A stretch of 64,000 nucleotides of DNA from Auanema rhodensis (taxonomy: Eukaryota; Nematoda; Chromadorea; Rhabditida; Rhabditidae), in contig OZ059898.1 of NCBI GenBank assembly GCA_964057225.1, positions 13,975,767 through 14,039,766 on the forward strand, in the 5' to 3' direction. Below the pieces are notes generated by a model. That model was not told the DNA's origin. It worked only from the letters and a program-made list of their open reading frames with translations, and ran no database searches. The position numbers and the translations under genes are program-made. Of this stretch, positions 32,106 through 44,223 are shown piece after piece; the first letter of the stretch is position 1, and the number at the start of each line of letters is the position of its first letter.

Positions 32106-32176
32106 GCGTTCGGGGGGAATCGAACCCCCGTCGAATGCTTGGAAGGCATCCATGCTGACCATTACACCGCGAACGC
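32106..32176 (-). tRNA. tRNA-Gly(UCC), variant
   Basis: Invariant U8 to C (first base of the A box). Confidence 0.7.
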
Positions 32177-32374
32177 TACAATAGGTTGTGAACTATTAGA
32201 TTAGATGAGTTGACACATCTTTGACTTCATATATAATTACGAATGAAAAGCAGTAACATATTTTTTTCAAACGTTTCACATCAAAAAATCAAAAATGGAC
32301 AAGCTCAAGTACTTTCAAAATCTTTGCTGTATATTGCAAAACGTCAAACCATTCTTAAAAAATGAAAAATGTAT

Positions 32375-32445
32375 GCGTTCGGGGGGAATCGAACCCCCGT
32401 CGAATGCTTGGAAGGCATCCATGCTGACCATTACACCACGAACGC
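32375..32445 (-). tRNA. tRNA-Gly(UCC)
   Basis: Consensus copy. Confidence 0.93.
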
Positions 32446-32643
32446 TACGATGGCTCTTGAACTATTTGATTAGATGAGTTGACACATCTTTGACTTCATT
32501 GATAATTACGAATGAAAAGCAGTAACATATTTTTTTCAAACGTTTCACATCGAAAATTCAAAAATGGACAAGCTCAAGTACTTTCAAAATCTTTGCAACA
32601 TATTGCAAAACGTCAAACCATTCTTAAAAAATGAAAAATGTAT

Positions 32644-32714
32644 GCGTTCGGGGGGAATCGAACCCCCGTCGAATGCTTGGAAGGCATCCATGCTGACCAT
32701 TACACCACGAACGC
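32644..32714 (-). tRNA. tRNA-Gly(UCC)
   Basis: Consensus copy. Confidence 0.93.
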
Positions 32715-32912
32715 TACAATAGGTTGTGAACTATTAGATTAGATGAGTTGACACATCTTTGACTTCATATATAATTACGAATGAAAAGCAGTAACATATT
32801 TTTTTCAAACGTTTCACATCAAAAAATCAAAAATGGACAAGCTCAAGTACTTTCAAAATCTTTGCAACATATTGCAAAACGTCAAACCATTCTTAAAAAA
32901 TGAAAAATGTAT

Positions 32913-32983
32913 GCGTTCGGGGGGAATCGAACCCCCGTCGAATGCTTGGAAGGCATCCATGCTGACCATTACACCACGAACGC
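32913..32983 (-). tRNA. tRNA-Gly(UCC)
   Basis: Consensus copy. Confidence 0.93.
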
Positions 32984-33181
32984 TACGATGGCTCTTGAAC
33001 TATTAGATTAGATGAGTTGACACATCTTTGACTTCATATATAATTACGAATGAAAAGCAGTAACATATTTTTTTCAAACGTTTCACATCAAAAAATCAAA
33101 AATGGACAAGCTCAAGTACTTTCAAAATCTTTGCAACATATTGCAAAACGTCAAACCATTCTTAAAAAATGAAAAATGTAT

Positions 33182-33252
33182 GCGTTCGGGGGGAATCGAA
33201 CCCCCGTCGAATGCTTGGAAGGCATCCATGCTGACCATTACACCACGAACGC
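33182..33252 (-). tRNA. tRNA-Gly(UCC)
   Basis: Consensus copy. Confidence 0.93.
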
Positions 33253-33446
33253 TACGATGGCTCTTGAACTATTAGATTAGATGAGTTGACACATCTTTGA
33301 CTTCATATATAATTACGAATGAAAAGCAGTAACATATTTTTTTCAAATGTTTCACATCAAAAAATCAAAAATGGACAAGCTCAAGTATTTTCAAAATCTT
33401 TGCAACATATTGCAATCAAATCGTTCAGAAAAAATGAAAAATGTGT

Positions 33447-33517
33447 GCGTTCGGGGGGAATCGAACCCCCGTCGAATGCTTGGAAGGCATCCATGCTGAC
33501 CATTACACCACGAACGC
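33447..33517 (-). tRNA. tRNA-Gly(UCC)
   Basis: Consensus copy. Confidence 0.93.
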
Positions 33518-33715
33518 TACAATAGGTTGTGAACTATTAGATTAGATGAGTTGACACATCTTTGACTTCATATATAATTACGAATGAAAAGCAGTAACAT
33601 ATTTTTTTCAAACGTTTCACATCAAAAATTCAAAAATGGACAAGCTCAAGTACTTTCAAAATCTTTGCAACATATTGCAAAACGTCAAACCATTCTTAAA
33701 AAATGAAAAATGTAT

Positions 33716-33786
33716 GCGTTCGGGGGGAATCGAACCCCCGTCGAATGCTTGGAAGGCATCCATGCTGACCATTACACCGCGAACGC
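33716..33786 (-). tRNA. tRNA-Gly(UCC), variant
   Basis: U8 to C, shared with the copy 1610 bp earlier. Confidence 0.7.
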
Positions 33787-33984
33787 TACAATAGGTTGTG
33801 AACTATTAGATTAGATGAGTTGACACATCTTTGACTTCATATATAATTACGAATGAAAAGCAGTAACATATTTTTTTCAAACGTTTCACATCAAAAAATC
33901 AAAAATGGACAAGCTCAAGTACTTTCAAAATCTTTGCTGTATATTGCAAAACGTCAAACCATTCTTAAAAAATGAAAAATGTAT

Positions 33985-34055
33985 GCGTTCGGGGGGAATC
34001 GAACCCCCGTCGAATGCTTGGAAGGCATCCATGCTGACCATTACACCACGAACGC
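33985..34055 (-). tRNA. tRNA-Gly(UCC)
   Basis: Consensus copy. Confidence 0.93.
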
Positions 34056-34253
34056 TACAATAGGTTGTGAACTATTAGATTAGATGAGTTGACACATCTT
34101 TGACTTCATATATAATTACGAATGAAAAGCAGTAACATATTTTTTTCAAACGTTTCACATCAAAAATTCAAAAATGGACAAGCTCAAGTACTTTCAAAAT
34201 CTTTGCAACATATTGCAAAACGTCAAACCATTCTTAAAAAATGAAAAATGTAT

Positions 34254-34324
34254 GCGTTTGGGGGGAATCGAACCCCCGTCGAATGCTTGGAAGGCATCCA
34301 TGCTGACCATTACACCACGAACGC
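34254..34324 (-). tRNA. tRNA-Gly(UCC), variant
   Basis: G67 to A gives a C6-A67 mismatch. Confidence 0.72.
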
Positions 34325-34522
34325 TACAATAGGTTGTGAACTATTAGATCAGATGAGTTGACACATCTTTGACTTCATTGATAATTACGAATGAAAAGCA
34401 GTAACATATTTTTTTCAAACGTTTCACATCAAAAATTCAAAAATGGACAAGCTCAAGTACTTTCAAAATCTTTGCAACATATTGCAAAACGTCAAACCAT
34501 TCTTAAAAAACGAAAAATGTAT

Positions 34523-34593
34523 GCGTTCGGGGGGAATCGAACCCCCGTCGAATGCTTGGAAGGCATCCATGCTGACCATTACACCACGAACGC
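34523..34593 (-). tRNA. tRNA-Gly(UCC)
   Basis: Consensus copy. Confidence 0.93.
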
Positions 34594-34787
34594 TACGATG
34601 GCTCTTGAACTATTAGATTAGATGAGTTGACACATCTTTGACTTCATTGATAATTACGAATGAAAAGCAGTAACATATTTTTTTCAAACGTTTCACATCA
34701 AAAAATCAAAAATGGACAAGCTCAAGTATTTTCAAAATCTTTGCAACATATTGCAATCAAATCGTTCACAAAAAATGAAAAATGTAT

Positions 34788-34858
34788 GCGTTCGGGGGGA
34801 ATCGAACCCCCGTCGAATGCTTGGAAGGCATCCATGCTGACCATTACACCACGAACGC
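34788..34858 (-). tRNA. tRNA-Gly(UCC)
   Basis: Consensus copy. Confidence 0.93.
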
Positions 34859-35056
34859 TACGATGGCTCTTGAACTATTTGATTAGATGAGTTGACACAT
34901 CTTTGACTTCATTGATAATTACGAATGAAAAGCAGTAACATATTTTTTTCAAACGTTTCACATCGAAAATTCAAAAATGGACAAGCTCAAGTACTTTCAA
35001 AATCTTTGCAACATATTGCAAAACGTCAAACCATTCTTAAAAAATGAAAAATGTAT

Positions 35057-35127
35057 GCGTTCGGGGGGAATCGAACCCCCGTCGAATGCTTGGAAGGCAT
35101 CCATGCTGACCATTACACCACGAACGC
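35057..35127 (-). tRNA. tRNA-Gly(UCC)
   Basis: Consensus copy. Confidence 0.93.
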
Positions 35128-35325
35128 TACAATAGGTTGTGAACTATTAGATTAGATGAGTTGACACATCTTTGACTTCATTGATAATTACGAATGAAAA
35201 GCAGTAACATATTTTTTTCAAACGTTTCACATCAAAAATTCAAAAATGGACAAGCTCAAGTATTTTCAAAATCTTTGCAACATATTGCAAAACGTCAAAT
35301 CATTCAGCAAAAATGAAAAATGTAT

Positions 35326-35396
35326 GCGTTCGGGGGGAATCGAACCCCCGTCGAATGCTTGGAAGGCATCCATGCTGACCATTACACCACGAACGC
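35326..35396 (-). tRNA. tRNA-Gly(UCC)
   Basis: Consensus copy. Confidence 0.93.
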
Positions 35397-35594
35397 TACA
35401 ATAGGTTGTGAACTATTAGATTAGATGAGTTGACACATCTTTGACTTCATTGATAATTACGAATGAAAAGCAGTAACATATTTTTTTCAAACGTTTCACA
35501 TCAAAAATTCAAAAATGGACAAGCTCAAGTACTTTCAAAATCTTTGCAACATATTGCAAAACGTCAAACCATTCTTAAAAAATGAAAAATGTAT

Positions 35595-35665
35595 GCGTTC
35601 GGGGGAAATCGAACCCCCGTCGAATGCTTGGAAGGCATCCATGCTGACCATTACACCACGAACGC
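35595..35665 (-). tRNA. tRNA-Gly(UCC), variant
   Basis: C61 to U. Confidence 0.78.
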
Positions 35666-35863
35666 TACGATGGCTCTTGAACTATTTGATTAGATGAGTT
35701 GACACATCTTTGACTTCATATATAATTACGAATGAAAAGCAGTAACATATTTTTTTCAAACGTTTCACATCAAAAAATCAAAAATGGACAAGCTCAAGTA
35801 TTTTCAAAATCTTTGCAACATATTGCAAAACGTCAAACCATTCTTAAAAAATGAAAAATGTAT

Positions 35864-35934
35864 GCGTTCGGGGGAAATCGAACCCCCGTCGAATGCTTGG
35901 AAGGCATCCATGCTGACCATTACACCACGAACGC
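35864..35934 (-). tRNA. tRNA-Gly(UCC), variant
   Basis: C61 to U. Confidence 0.78.
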
Positions 35935-36128
35935 TACAATAGGTTGTGAACTATTAGATTAGATGAGTTGACACATCTTTGACTTCATATATAATTACGA
36001 ATGAAAAGCAGAAACATATTTTTTTCAAACGTTTCACATCAAAAATTCAAAAATGGACAAGCTCAAGTATTTTCAAAATCTTTGCAACATATTGCAATCA
36101 AATCATTCACAAAAAATGAAAAATGTAT

Positions 36129-36199
36129 GCGTTCGGGGGGAATCAAACCCCCGTCGAATGCTTGGAAGGCATCCATGCTGACCATTACACCACGAACGC
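36129..36199 (-). tRNA. tRNA-Gly(UCC), variant, probably dead
   Basis: Invariant C56 to U in the T loop and B box. Confidence 0.68.
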
Positions 36200-36393
36200 T
36201 ACGATGGCTCTTGAACTATTAGATTAGATGAGTTGACACATCTTTGACTTCATTGATAATTACGAATGAAAAGCAGTAACATATTTTTTTCAAACGTTTC
36301 ACATCAAAAAATCAAAAATGAACAAGCTCAAGTATTTTCAAAATCTTTGCAACATATTGCAATCAAATCATTCACAAAAAATGAAAAATGTAT

Positions 36394-36464
36394 GCGTTCG
36401 GGGGGAATCGAACCCCCGTCGAATGCTTGGTAGGCATCCATGCTGACCATTACACCACGAACGC
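36394..36464 (-). tRNA. tRNA-Gly with anticodon ACC
   Basis: U34 to A changes UCC to ACC, still a glycine anticodon (GGU, or GGU/GGC/GGA if A34 becomes inosine). All other bases are consensus, so it could be functional. The duplicate 2409 bp away (38803) keeps UCC. Confidence 0.82.
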
Positions 36465-36662
36465 TACGATGGCTCTTGAACTATTTGATTAGATGAGTTG
36501 ACACATCTTTGACTTCATTGATAATTACGAATGAAAAGCAGTAACATATTTTTTTCAAACGTTTCACATCAAAAATTCAAAAATGGACAAGCTCAAGTAC
36601 TTTCAAAATCTTTGCAACATATTGCAAAACGTCAAACCATTCTTAAAAAATGAAAAATGTAT

Positions 36663-36733
36663 GCGTTTGGGGGGAATCGAACCCCCGTCGAATGCTTGGA
36701 AGGCATCCATGCTGACCATTACACCACGAACGC
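36663..36733 (-). tRNA. tRNA-Gly(UCC), variant
   Basis: G67 to A, the duplicate of 34254. Confidence 0.72.
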
Positions 36734-36931
36734 TACAATAGGTTGTGAACTATTAGATCAGATGAGTTGACACATCTTTGACTTCATTGATAATTACGAA
36801 TGAAAAGCAGTAACATATTTTTTTCAAACGTTTCACATCAAAAATTCAAAAATGGACAAGCTCAAGTACTTTCAAAATCTTTGCAACATATTGCAAAACG
36901 TCAAACCATTCTTAAAAAACGAAAAATGTAT

Positions 36932-37002
36932 GCGTTCGGGGGGAATCGAACCCCCGTCGAATGCTTGGAAGGCATCCATGCTGACCATTACACCACGAAC
37001 GC
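36932..37002 (-). tRNA. tRNA-Gly(UCC)
   Basis: Consensus copy. Confidence 0.93.
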
Positions 37003-37196
37003 TACGATGGCTCTTGAACTATTAGATTAGATGAGTTGACACATCTTTGACTTCATTGATAATTACGAATGAAAAGCAGTAACATATTTTTTTCAAACGT
37101 TTCACATCAAAAAATCAAAAATGGACAAGCTCAAGTATTTTCAAAATCTTTGCAACATATTGCAATCAAATCGTTCACAAAAAATGAAAAATGTAT

Positions 37197-37267
37197 GCGT
37201 TCGGGGGGAATCGAACCCCCGTCGAATGCTTGGAAGGCATCCATGCTGACCATTACACCACGAACGC
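37197..37267 (-). tRNA. tRNA-Gly(UCC)
   Basis: Consensus copy. Confidence 0.93.
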
Positions 37268-37465
37268 TACGATGGCTCTTGAACTATTTGATTAGATGAG
37301 TTGACACATCTTTGACTTCATTGATAATTACGAATGAAAAGCAGTAACATATTTTTTTCAAACGTTTCACATCGAAAATTCAAAAATGGACAAGCTCAAG
37401 TACTTTCAAAATCTTTGCAACATATTGCAAAACGTCAAACCATTCTTAAAAAATGAAAAATGTAT

Positions 37466-37536
37466 GCGTTCGGGGGGAATCGAACCCCCGTCGAATGCTT
37501 GGAAGGCATCCATGCTGACCATTACACCACGAACGC
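37466..37536 (-). tRNA. tRNA-Gly(UCC)
   Basis: Consensus copy. Confidence 0.93.
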
Positions 37537-37734
37537 TACAATAGGTTGTGAACTATTAGATTAGATGAGTTGACACATCTTTGACTTCATTGATAATTAC
37601 GAATGAAAAGCAGTAACATATTTTTTTCAAACGTTTCACATCAAAAATTCAAAAATGGACAAGCTCAAGTATTTTCAAAATCTTTGCAACATATTGCAAA
37701 ACGTCAAATCATTCAGCAAAAATGAAAAATGTAT

Positions 37735-37805
37735 GCGTTCGGGGGGAATCGAACCCCCGTCGAATGCTTGGAAGGCATCCATGCTGACCATTACACCACG
37801 AACGC
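37735..37805 (-). tRNA. tRNA-Gly(UCC)
   Basis: Consensus copy. Confidence 0.93.
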
Positions 37806-38003
37806 TACAATAGGTTGTGAACTATTAGATTAGATGAGTTGACACATCTTTGACTTCATTGATAATTACGAATGAAAAGCAGTAACATATTTTTTTCAAA
37901 CGTTTCACATCGAAAATTCAAAAATGGACAAGCTCAAGTACTTTCAAAATCTTTGCAACATATTGCAAAACGTCAAACCATTCTTAAAAAATGAAAAATG
38001 TAT

Positions 38004-38074
38004 GCGTTCGGGGGAAATCGAACCCCCGTCGAATGCTTGGAAGGCATCCATGCTGACCATTACACCACGAACGC
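38004..38074 (-). tRNA. tRNA-Gly(UCC), variant
   Basis: C61 to U. Confidence 0.78.
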
Positions 38075-38272
38075 TACGATGGCTCTTGAACTATTTGATT
38101 AGATGAGTTGACACATCTTTGACTTCATATATAATTACGAATGAAAAGCAGTAACATATTTTTTTCAAACGTTTCACATCAAAAAATCAAAAATGGACAA
38201 GCTCAAGTATTTTCAAAATCTTTGCAACATATTGCAAAACGTCAAACCATTCTTAAAAAATGAAAAATGTAT

Positions 38273-38343
38273 GCGTTCGGGGGAAATCGAACCCCCGTCG
38301 AATGCTTGGAAGGCATCCATGCTGACCATTACACCACGAACGC
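38273..38343 (-). tRNA. tRNA-Gly(UCC), variant
   Basis: C61 to U. Confidence 0.78.
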
Positions 38344-38537
38344 TACAATAGGTTGTGAACTATTAGATTAGATGAGTTGACACATCTTTGACTTCATATA
38401 TAATTACGAATGAAAAGCAGAAACATATTTTTTTCAAACGTTTCACATCAAAAATTCAAAAATGGACAAGCTCAAGTATTTTCAAAATCTTTGCAACATA
38501 TTGCAATCAAATCATTCACAAAAAATGAAAAATGTAT

Positions 38538-38608
38538 GCGTTCGGGGGGAATCAAACCCCCGTCGAATGCTTGGAAGGCATCCATGCTGACCATTACACC
38601 ACGAACGC
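38538..38608 (-). tRNA. tRNA-Gly(UCC), variant, probably dead
   Basis: C56 to U. Confidence 0.68.
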
Positions 38609-38802
38609 TACGATGGCTCTTGAACTATTAGATTAGATGAGTTGACACATCTTTGACTTCATTGATAATTACGAATGAAAAGCAGTAACATATTTTTTTC
38701 AAACGTTTCACATCAAAAAATCAAAAATGAACAAGCTCAAGTATTTTCAAAATCTTTGCAACATATTGCAATCAAATCATTCACAAAAAATGAAAAATGT
38801 AT

Positions 38803-38873
38803 GCGTTCGGGGGGAATCGAACCCCCGTCGAATGCTTGGAAGGCATCCATGCTGACCATTACACCACGAACGC
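38803..38873 (-). tRNA. tRNA-Gly(UCC)
   Basis: Consensus copy. Confidence 0.93.
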
Positions 38874-39071
38874 TACGATGGCTCTTGAACTATTTGATTA
38901 GATGAGTTGACACATCTTTGACTTCATTGATAATTACGAATGAAAAGCAGTAACATATTTTTTTCAAACGTTTCACATCAAAAATTCAAAAATGGACAAG
39001 CTCAAGTACTTTCAAAATCTTTGCAACATATTGCAAAACGTCAAACCATTCTTAAAAAATGAAAAATGTAT

Positions 39072-39142
39072 GCGTTCGGGGGGAATCGAACCCCCGTCGA
39101 ATGCTTGGAAGGCATCCATGCTGACCATTACACCACGAACGC
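39072..39142 (-). tRNA. tRNA-Gly(UCC)
   Basis: Consensus copy. Confidence 0.93.
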
Positions 39143-39334
39143 TACGATGGCTCTTGAACTATTAGATTAGATGAGTTGACACATCTTTGACTTCATTGAT
39201 AATTACGAATGAAAAGCAGAAACATATTTTTTCAACGTTTCACATCAAAAATTCAAAAATGGACAAGCTCAAGTATTTTCAAAATCTTTGCAACATATTG
39301 CAATCAAATCGTTCACAAAAAATGAAAAATGTAT

Positions 39335-39405
39335 GCGTTCGGGGGGAATCGAACCCCCGTCGAATGCTTGGAAGGCATCCATGCTGACCATTACACCACG
39401 AACGC
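39335..39405 (-). tRNA. tRNA-Gly(UCC)
   Basis: Consensus copy. Confidence 0.93.
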
Positions 39406-39603
39406 TACGATGGCTCTTGAACTATTTGATTAGATGAGTTGACACATCTTTGACTTCATTGATAATTACGAATGAAAAGCAGTAACATATTTTTTTCAAA
39501 CGTTTCACATCAAAAATTCAAAGATGGACAAGCTCAAGTATTTTCAAAATCTTTGCAACATATTGCAAAACGTCAAATCATTCAGCAAAAATGAAAAATG
39601 TAT

Positions 39604-39674
39604 GCGTTCGGGGGGAATCGAACCCCCGTCGAATGCTTGGAAGGCATCCATGCTGACCATTACACCACGAACGC
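39604..39674 (-). tRNA. tRNA-Gly(UCC)
   Basis: Consensus copy. Confidence 0.93.
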
Positions 39675-39872
39675 TACAATAGGTTGTGAACTATTAGATT
39701 AGATGAGTTGACACATCTTTGACTTCATTGATAATTACGAATGAAAAGCAGTAACATATTTTTTTCAAACGTTTCACATCGAAAATTCAAAAATGGACAA
39801 GCTCAAGTACTTTCAAAATCTTTGCAACATATTGCAAAACGTCAAATCATTCAGCAAAAATGAAAAATGTAT

Positions 39873-39943
39873 GCGTTCGGGGGGAATCGAACCCCCGTCG
39901 AATGCTTGGAAGGCATCCATGCTGACCATTACACCACGAACGC
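39873..39943 (-). tRNA. tRNA-Gly(UCC)
   Basis: Consensus copy. Confidence 0.93.
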
Positions 39944-40137
39944 TACGATGGCTCTTGAACTATTAGATTAGATGAGTTGACACATATTTGACTTCATTGA
40001 TAATTACGAATGAAAAGCAGTAACATATTTTTTTCAAACGTTTCACATCAAAAATTCAAAAATGGACAAGCTCAAGTATTTTCAAAATCTTTGCAACATA
40101 TTGCAATCAAATCGTTCAGAAAAAATGAAAAATGTGT

Positions 40138-40208
40138 GCGTTCGGTGGGAATCGAACCCCCGTCGAATGCTTGGAAGGCATCCATGCTGACCATTACACC
40201 ACGAACGC
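40138..40208 (-). tRNA. tRNA-Gly(UCC), variant
   Basis: C64 to A breaks a T-stem pair; the duplicate at 46821 is normal. Confidence 0.72.
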
Positions 40209-40406
40209 TACAATAGGTTGTGAACTATTAGATTAGATGAGTTGACACATCTTTGACTTCATATATAATTACGAATGAAAAGCAGTAACATATTTTTTTC
40301 AAACGTTTCACATCAAAAATTCAAAAATGGACAAGCTCAAGTACTTTCAAAATCTTTGCAACATATTGCAAAACGTCAAACCATTCTTAAAAAATGAAAA
40401 ATGTAT

Positions 40407-40477
40407 GCGTTCGGGGGGAATCGAACCCCCGTCGAATGCTTGGAAGGCATCCATGCTGACCATTACACCACGAACGC
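40407..40477 (-). tRNA. tRNA-Gly(UCC)
   Basis: Consensus copy. Confidence 0.93.
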
Positions 40478-40674
40478 TACGATGGCTCTTGAACTATTAG
40501 ATTAGATGAGTTGACACATCTTTGACTTCATTGATAATTACGAATGAAAAGCAGTAACATATTTCTTTAAAGGTTTCACGTAAAAAGTTAAAAAATGGAC
40601 AAGCTAAAGTACTTTCAAAATCTTTGCAACATATTGCAAAACGTCAAATCATTCAGCAAAAATGAAAAATGTAT

Positions 40675-40745
40675 GCGTTCGGGGGGAATCGAACCCCCGT
40701 CGAATGCTTGGAAGGCATCCATGCTGACCATTACACCACGAACGC
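40675..40745 (-). tRNA. tRNA-Gly(UCC)
   Basis: Consensus copy; its 3' spacer (from 40557) is the divergent 'aaaggtttcacg' form. Confidence 0.93.
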
Positions 40746-40943
40746 TACGATGGCTCTTGAACTATTAGATTAGATGAGTTGACACATCTTTGACTTCATT
40801 GATAATTACGAATGAAAAGCAGTAACATATTTTTTTCAAACGTTTCACATCGAAAATTCAAAAATGGACAAGCTCAAGTACTTTCAAAATCTTTGCAACA
40901 TATTGCAAAACGTCAAACCATTCTTAAAAAATGAAAAATGTAT

Positions 40944-41014
40944 GCGTTCGGGGGAAATCGAACCCCCGTCGAATGCTTGGAAGGCATCCATGCTGACCAT
41001 TACACCACGAACGC
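40944..41014 (-). tRNA. tRNA-Gly(UCC), variant
   Basis: C61 to U. Confidence 0.78.
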
Positions 41015-41212
41015 TACGATGGCTCTTGAACTATTTGATTAGATGAGTTGACACATCTTTGACTTCATATATAATTACGAATGAAAAGCAGTAACATATT
41101 TTTTTCAAACGTTTCACATCAAAAAATCAAAAATGGACAAGCTCAAGTATTTTCAAAATCTTTGCAACATATTGCAAAACGTCAAACCATTCTTAAAAAA
41201 TGAAAAATGTAT

Positions 41213-41283
41213 GCGTTCGGGGGAAATCGAACCCCCGTCGAATGCTTGGAAGGCATCCATGCTGACCATTACACCACGAACGC
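41213..41283 (-). tRNA. tRNA-Gly(UCC), variant
   Basis: C61 to U. Confidence 0.78.
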
Positions 41284-41477
41284 TACAATAGGTTGTGAAC
41301 TATTAGATTAGATGAGTTGACACATCTTTGACTTCATATATAATTACGAATGAAAAGCAGAAACATATTTTTTTCAAACGTTTCACATCAAAAATTCAAA
41401 AATGGACAAGCTCAAGTATTTTCAAAATCTTTGCAACATATTGCAATCAAATCATTCACAAAAAATGAAAAATGTAT

Positions 41478-41548
41478 GCGTTCGGGGGGAATCAAACCCC
41501 CGTCGAATGCTTGGAAGGCATCCATGCTGACCATTACACCACGAACGC
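41478..41548 (-). tRNA. tRNA-Gly(UCC), variant, probably dead
   Basis: C56 to U. Confidence 0.68.
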
Positions 41549-41746
41549 TACAATAGGTTGTGAACTATTAGATTAGATGAGTTGACACATCTTTGACTTC
41601 ATTGATAATTACGAATGAAAAGCAGTAACATATTTTTTTCAAACGTTTCACATCGAAAATTCAAAAATGGACAAGCTCAAGTACTTTCAAAATCTTTGCA
41701 ACATATTGCAAAACGTCAAACCATTCTTAAAAAATGAAAAATGTAT

Positions 41747-41817
41747 GCGTTCGGGGGAAATCGAACCCCCGTCGAATGCTTGGAAGGCATCCATGCTGAC
41801 CATTACACCACGAACGC
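41747..41817 (-). tRNA. tRNA-Gly(UCC), variant
   Basis: C61 to U. Confidence 0.78.
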
Positions 41818-42015
41818 TACGATGGCTCTTGAACTATTTGATTAGATGAGTTGACACATCTTTGACTTCATATATAATTACGAATGAAAAGCAGTAACAT
41901 ATTTTTTTCAAACGTTTCACATCAAAAAATCAAAAATGGACAAGCTCAAGTATTTTCAAAATCTTTGCAACATATTGCAAAACGTCAAACCATTCTTAAA
42001 AAATGAAAAATGTAT

Positions 42016-42086
42016 GCGTTCGGGGGAAATCGAACCCCCGTCGAATGCTTGGAAGGCATCCATGCTGACCATTACACCACGAACGC
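42016..42086 (-). tRNA. tRNA-Gly(UCC), variant
   Basis: C61 to U. Confidence 0.78.
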
Positions 42087-42280
42087 TACAATAGGTTGTG
42101 AACTATTAGATTAGATGAGTTGACACATCTTTGACTTCATATATAATTACGAATGAAAAGCAGAAACATATTTTTTTCAAACGTTTCACATCAAAAATTC
42201 AAAAATGGACAAGCTCAAGTATTTTCAAAATCTTTGCAACATATTGCAATCAAATCATTCACAAAAAATGAAAAATGTAT

Positions 42281-42351
42281 GCGTTCGGGGGGAATCAAAC
42301 CCCCGTCGAATGCTTGGAAGGCATCCATGCTGACCATTACACCACGAACGC
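42281..42351 (-). tRNA. tRNA-Gly(UCC), variant, probably dead
   Basis: C56 to U. Confidence 0.68.
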
Positions 42352-42545
42352 TACGATGGCTCTTGAACTATTAGATTAGATGAGTTGACACATCTTTGAC
42401 TTCATTGATAATTACGAATGAAAAGCAGTAACATATTTTTTTCAAACGTTTCACATCAAAAAATCAAAAATGAACAAGCTCAAGTATTTTCAAAATCTTT
42501 GCAACATATTGCAATCAAATCATTCACAAAAAATGAAAAATGTAT

Positions 42546-42616
42546 GCGTTCGGGGGAAATCGAACCCCCGTCGAATGCTTGGAAGGCATCCATGCTGACC
42601 ATTACACCACGAACGC
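42546..42616 (-). tRNA. tRNA-Gly(UCC), variant
   Basis: C61 to U. Confidence 0.78.
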
Positions 42617-42814
42617 TACGATGGCTCTTGAACTATTTGATTAGATGAGTTGACACATCTTTGACTTCATTGATAATTACGAATGAAAAGCAGTAACATA
42701 TTTTTTTCAAACGTTTCACATCAAAAATTCAAAAATGGACAAGCTCAAGTACTTTCAAAATCTTTGCAACATATTGCAAAACGTCAAACCATTCTTAAAA
42801 AATGAAAAATGTAT

Positions 42815-42885
42815 GCGTTCGGGGGGAATCGAACCCCCGTCGAATGCTTGGAAGGCATCCATGCTGACCATTACACCACGAACGC
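42815..42885 (-). tRNA. tRNA-Gly(UCC)
   Basis: Consensus copy. Confidence 0.93.
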
Positions 42886-43077
42886 TACGATGGCTCTTGA
42901 ACTATTAGATTAGATGAGTTGACACATCTTTGACTTCATTGATAATTACGAATGAAAAGCAGAAACATATTTTTTCAACGTTTCACATCAAAAATTCAAA
43001 AATGGACAAGCTCAAGTATTTTCAAAATCTTTGCAACATATTGCAATCAAATCGTTCACAAAAAATGAAAAATGTAT

Positions 43078-43148
43078 GCGTTCGGGGGGAATCGAACCCC
43101 CGTCGAATGCTTGGAAGGCATCCATGCTGACCATTACACCACGAACGC
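43078..43148 (-). tRNA. tRNA-Gly(UCC)
   Basis: Consensus copy. Confidence 0.93.
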
Positions 43149-43346
43149 TACGATGGCTCTTGAACTATTTGATTAGATGAGTTGACACATCTTTGACTTC
43201 ATTGATAATTACGAATGAAAAGCAGTAACATATTTTTTTCAAACGTTTCACATCAAAAATTCAAAAATGGACAAGCTCAAGTACTTTCAAAATCTTTGCA
43301 ACATATTGCAAAACGTCAAACCATTCTTAAAAAATGAAAAATGTAT

Positions 43347-43417
43347 GCGTTCGGGGGGAATCGAACCCCCGTCGAATGCTTGGAAGGCATCCATGCTGAC
43401 CATTACACCACGAACGC
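43347..43417 (-). tRNA. tRNA-Gly(UCC)
   Basis: Consensus copy. Confidence 0.93.
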
Positions 43418-43614
43418 TACGATGGCTCTTGAACTATTAGATTAGATGAGTTGACACATCTTTGACTTCATTGATAATTACGAATGAAAAGCAGTAACAT
43501 ATTTCTTTAAAGGTTTCACGTAAAAAGTTAAAAAATGGACAAGCTAAAGTACTTTCAAAATCTTTGCAACATATTGCAAAACGTCAAATCATTCAGCAAA
43601 AATGAAAAATGTAT

Positions 43615-43685
43615 GCGTTCGGGGGGAATCGAACCCCCGTCGAATGCTTGGAAGGCATCCATGCTGACCATTACACCACGAACGC
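43615..43685 (-). tRNA. tRNA-Gly(UCC)
   Basis: Consensus copy; divergent spacer form as at 40557. Confidence 0.93.
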
Positions 43686-43883
43686 TACGATGGCTCTTGA
43701 ACTATTAGATTAGATGAGTTGACACATCTTTGACTTCATTGATAATTACGAATGAAAAGCAGTAACATATTTTTTTCAAACGTTTCACATCGAAAATTCA
43801 AAAATGGACAAGCTCAAGTACTTTCAAAATCTTTGCAACATATTGCAAAACGTCAAACCATTCTTAAAAAATGAAAAATGTAT

Positions 43884-43954
43884 GCGTTCGGGGGAAATCG
43901 AACCCCCGTCGAATGCTTGGAAGGCATCCATGCTGACCATTACACCACGAAAGC
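43884..43954 (-). tRNA. tRNA-Gly(UCC), variant
   Basis: C61 to U and G3 to U (breaks pair 3:70). Confidence 0.68.
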
Positions 43955-44152
43955 TACGATGGCTCTTGAACTATTTGATTAGATGAGTTGACACATCTTT
44001 GACTTCATATATAATTACGAATGAAAAGCAGTAACATATTTTTTTCAAACGTTTCACATCAAAAAATCAAAAATGGACAAGCTCAAGTATTTTCAAAATC
44101 TTTGCAACATATTGCAAAACGTCAAACCATTCTTAAAAAATGAAAAATGTAT

Positions 44153-44223
44153 GCGTTCGGGGGAAATCGAACCCCCGTCGAATGCTTGGAAGGCATCCAT
44201 GCTGACCATTACACCACGAACGC
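44153..44223 (-). tRNA. tRNA-Gly(UCC), variant
   Basis: C61 to U. Confidence 0.78.

Larger units (their letters stand above)
34109..38926. repeat. 2409-bp direct duplication of nine array units
   Basis: 34109-36517 and about 36518-38926 match unit for unit. Both have the gcgtttg tRNA, the 'aaaaaacgaaaaatg' spacer, the paired C61-to-U copies, the C56-to-U copy and an 'atgaacaagc' spacer. One visible tRNA difference is the ACC anticodon at 36429-36431, absent at 38838. Edges are approximate. Confidence 0.85.
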
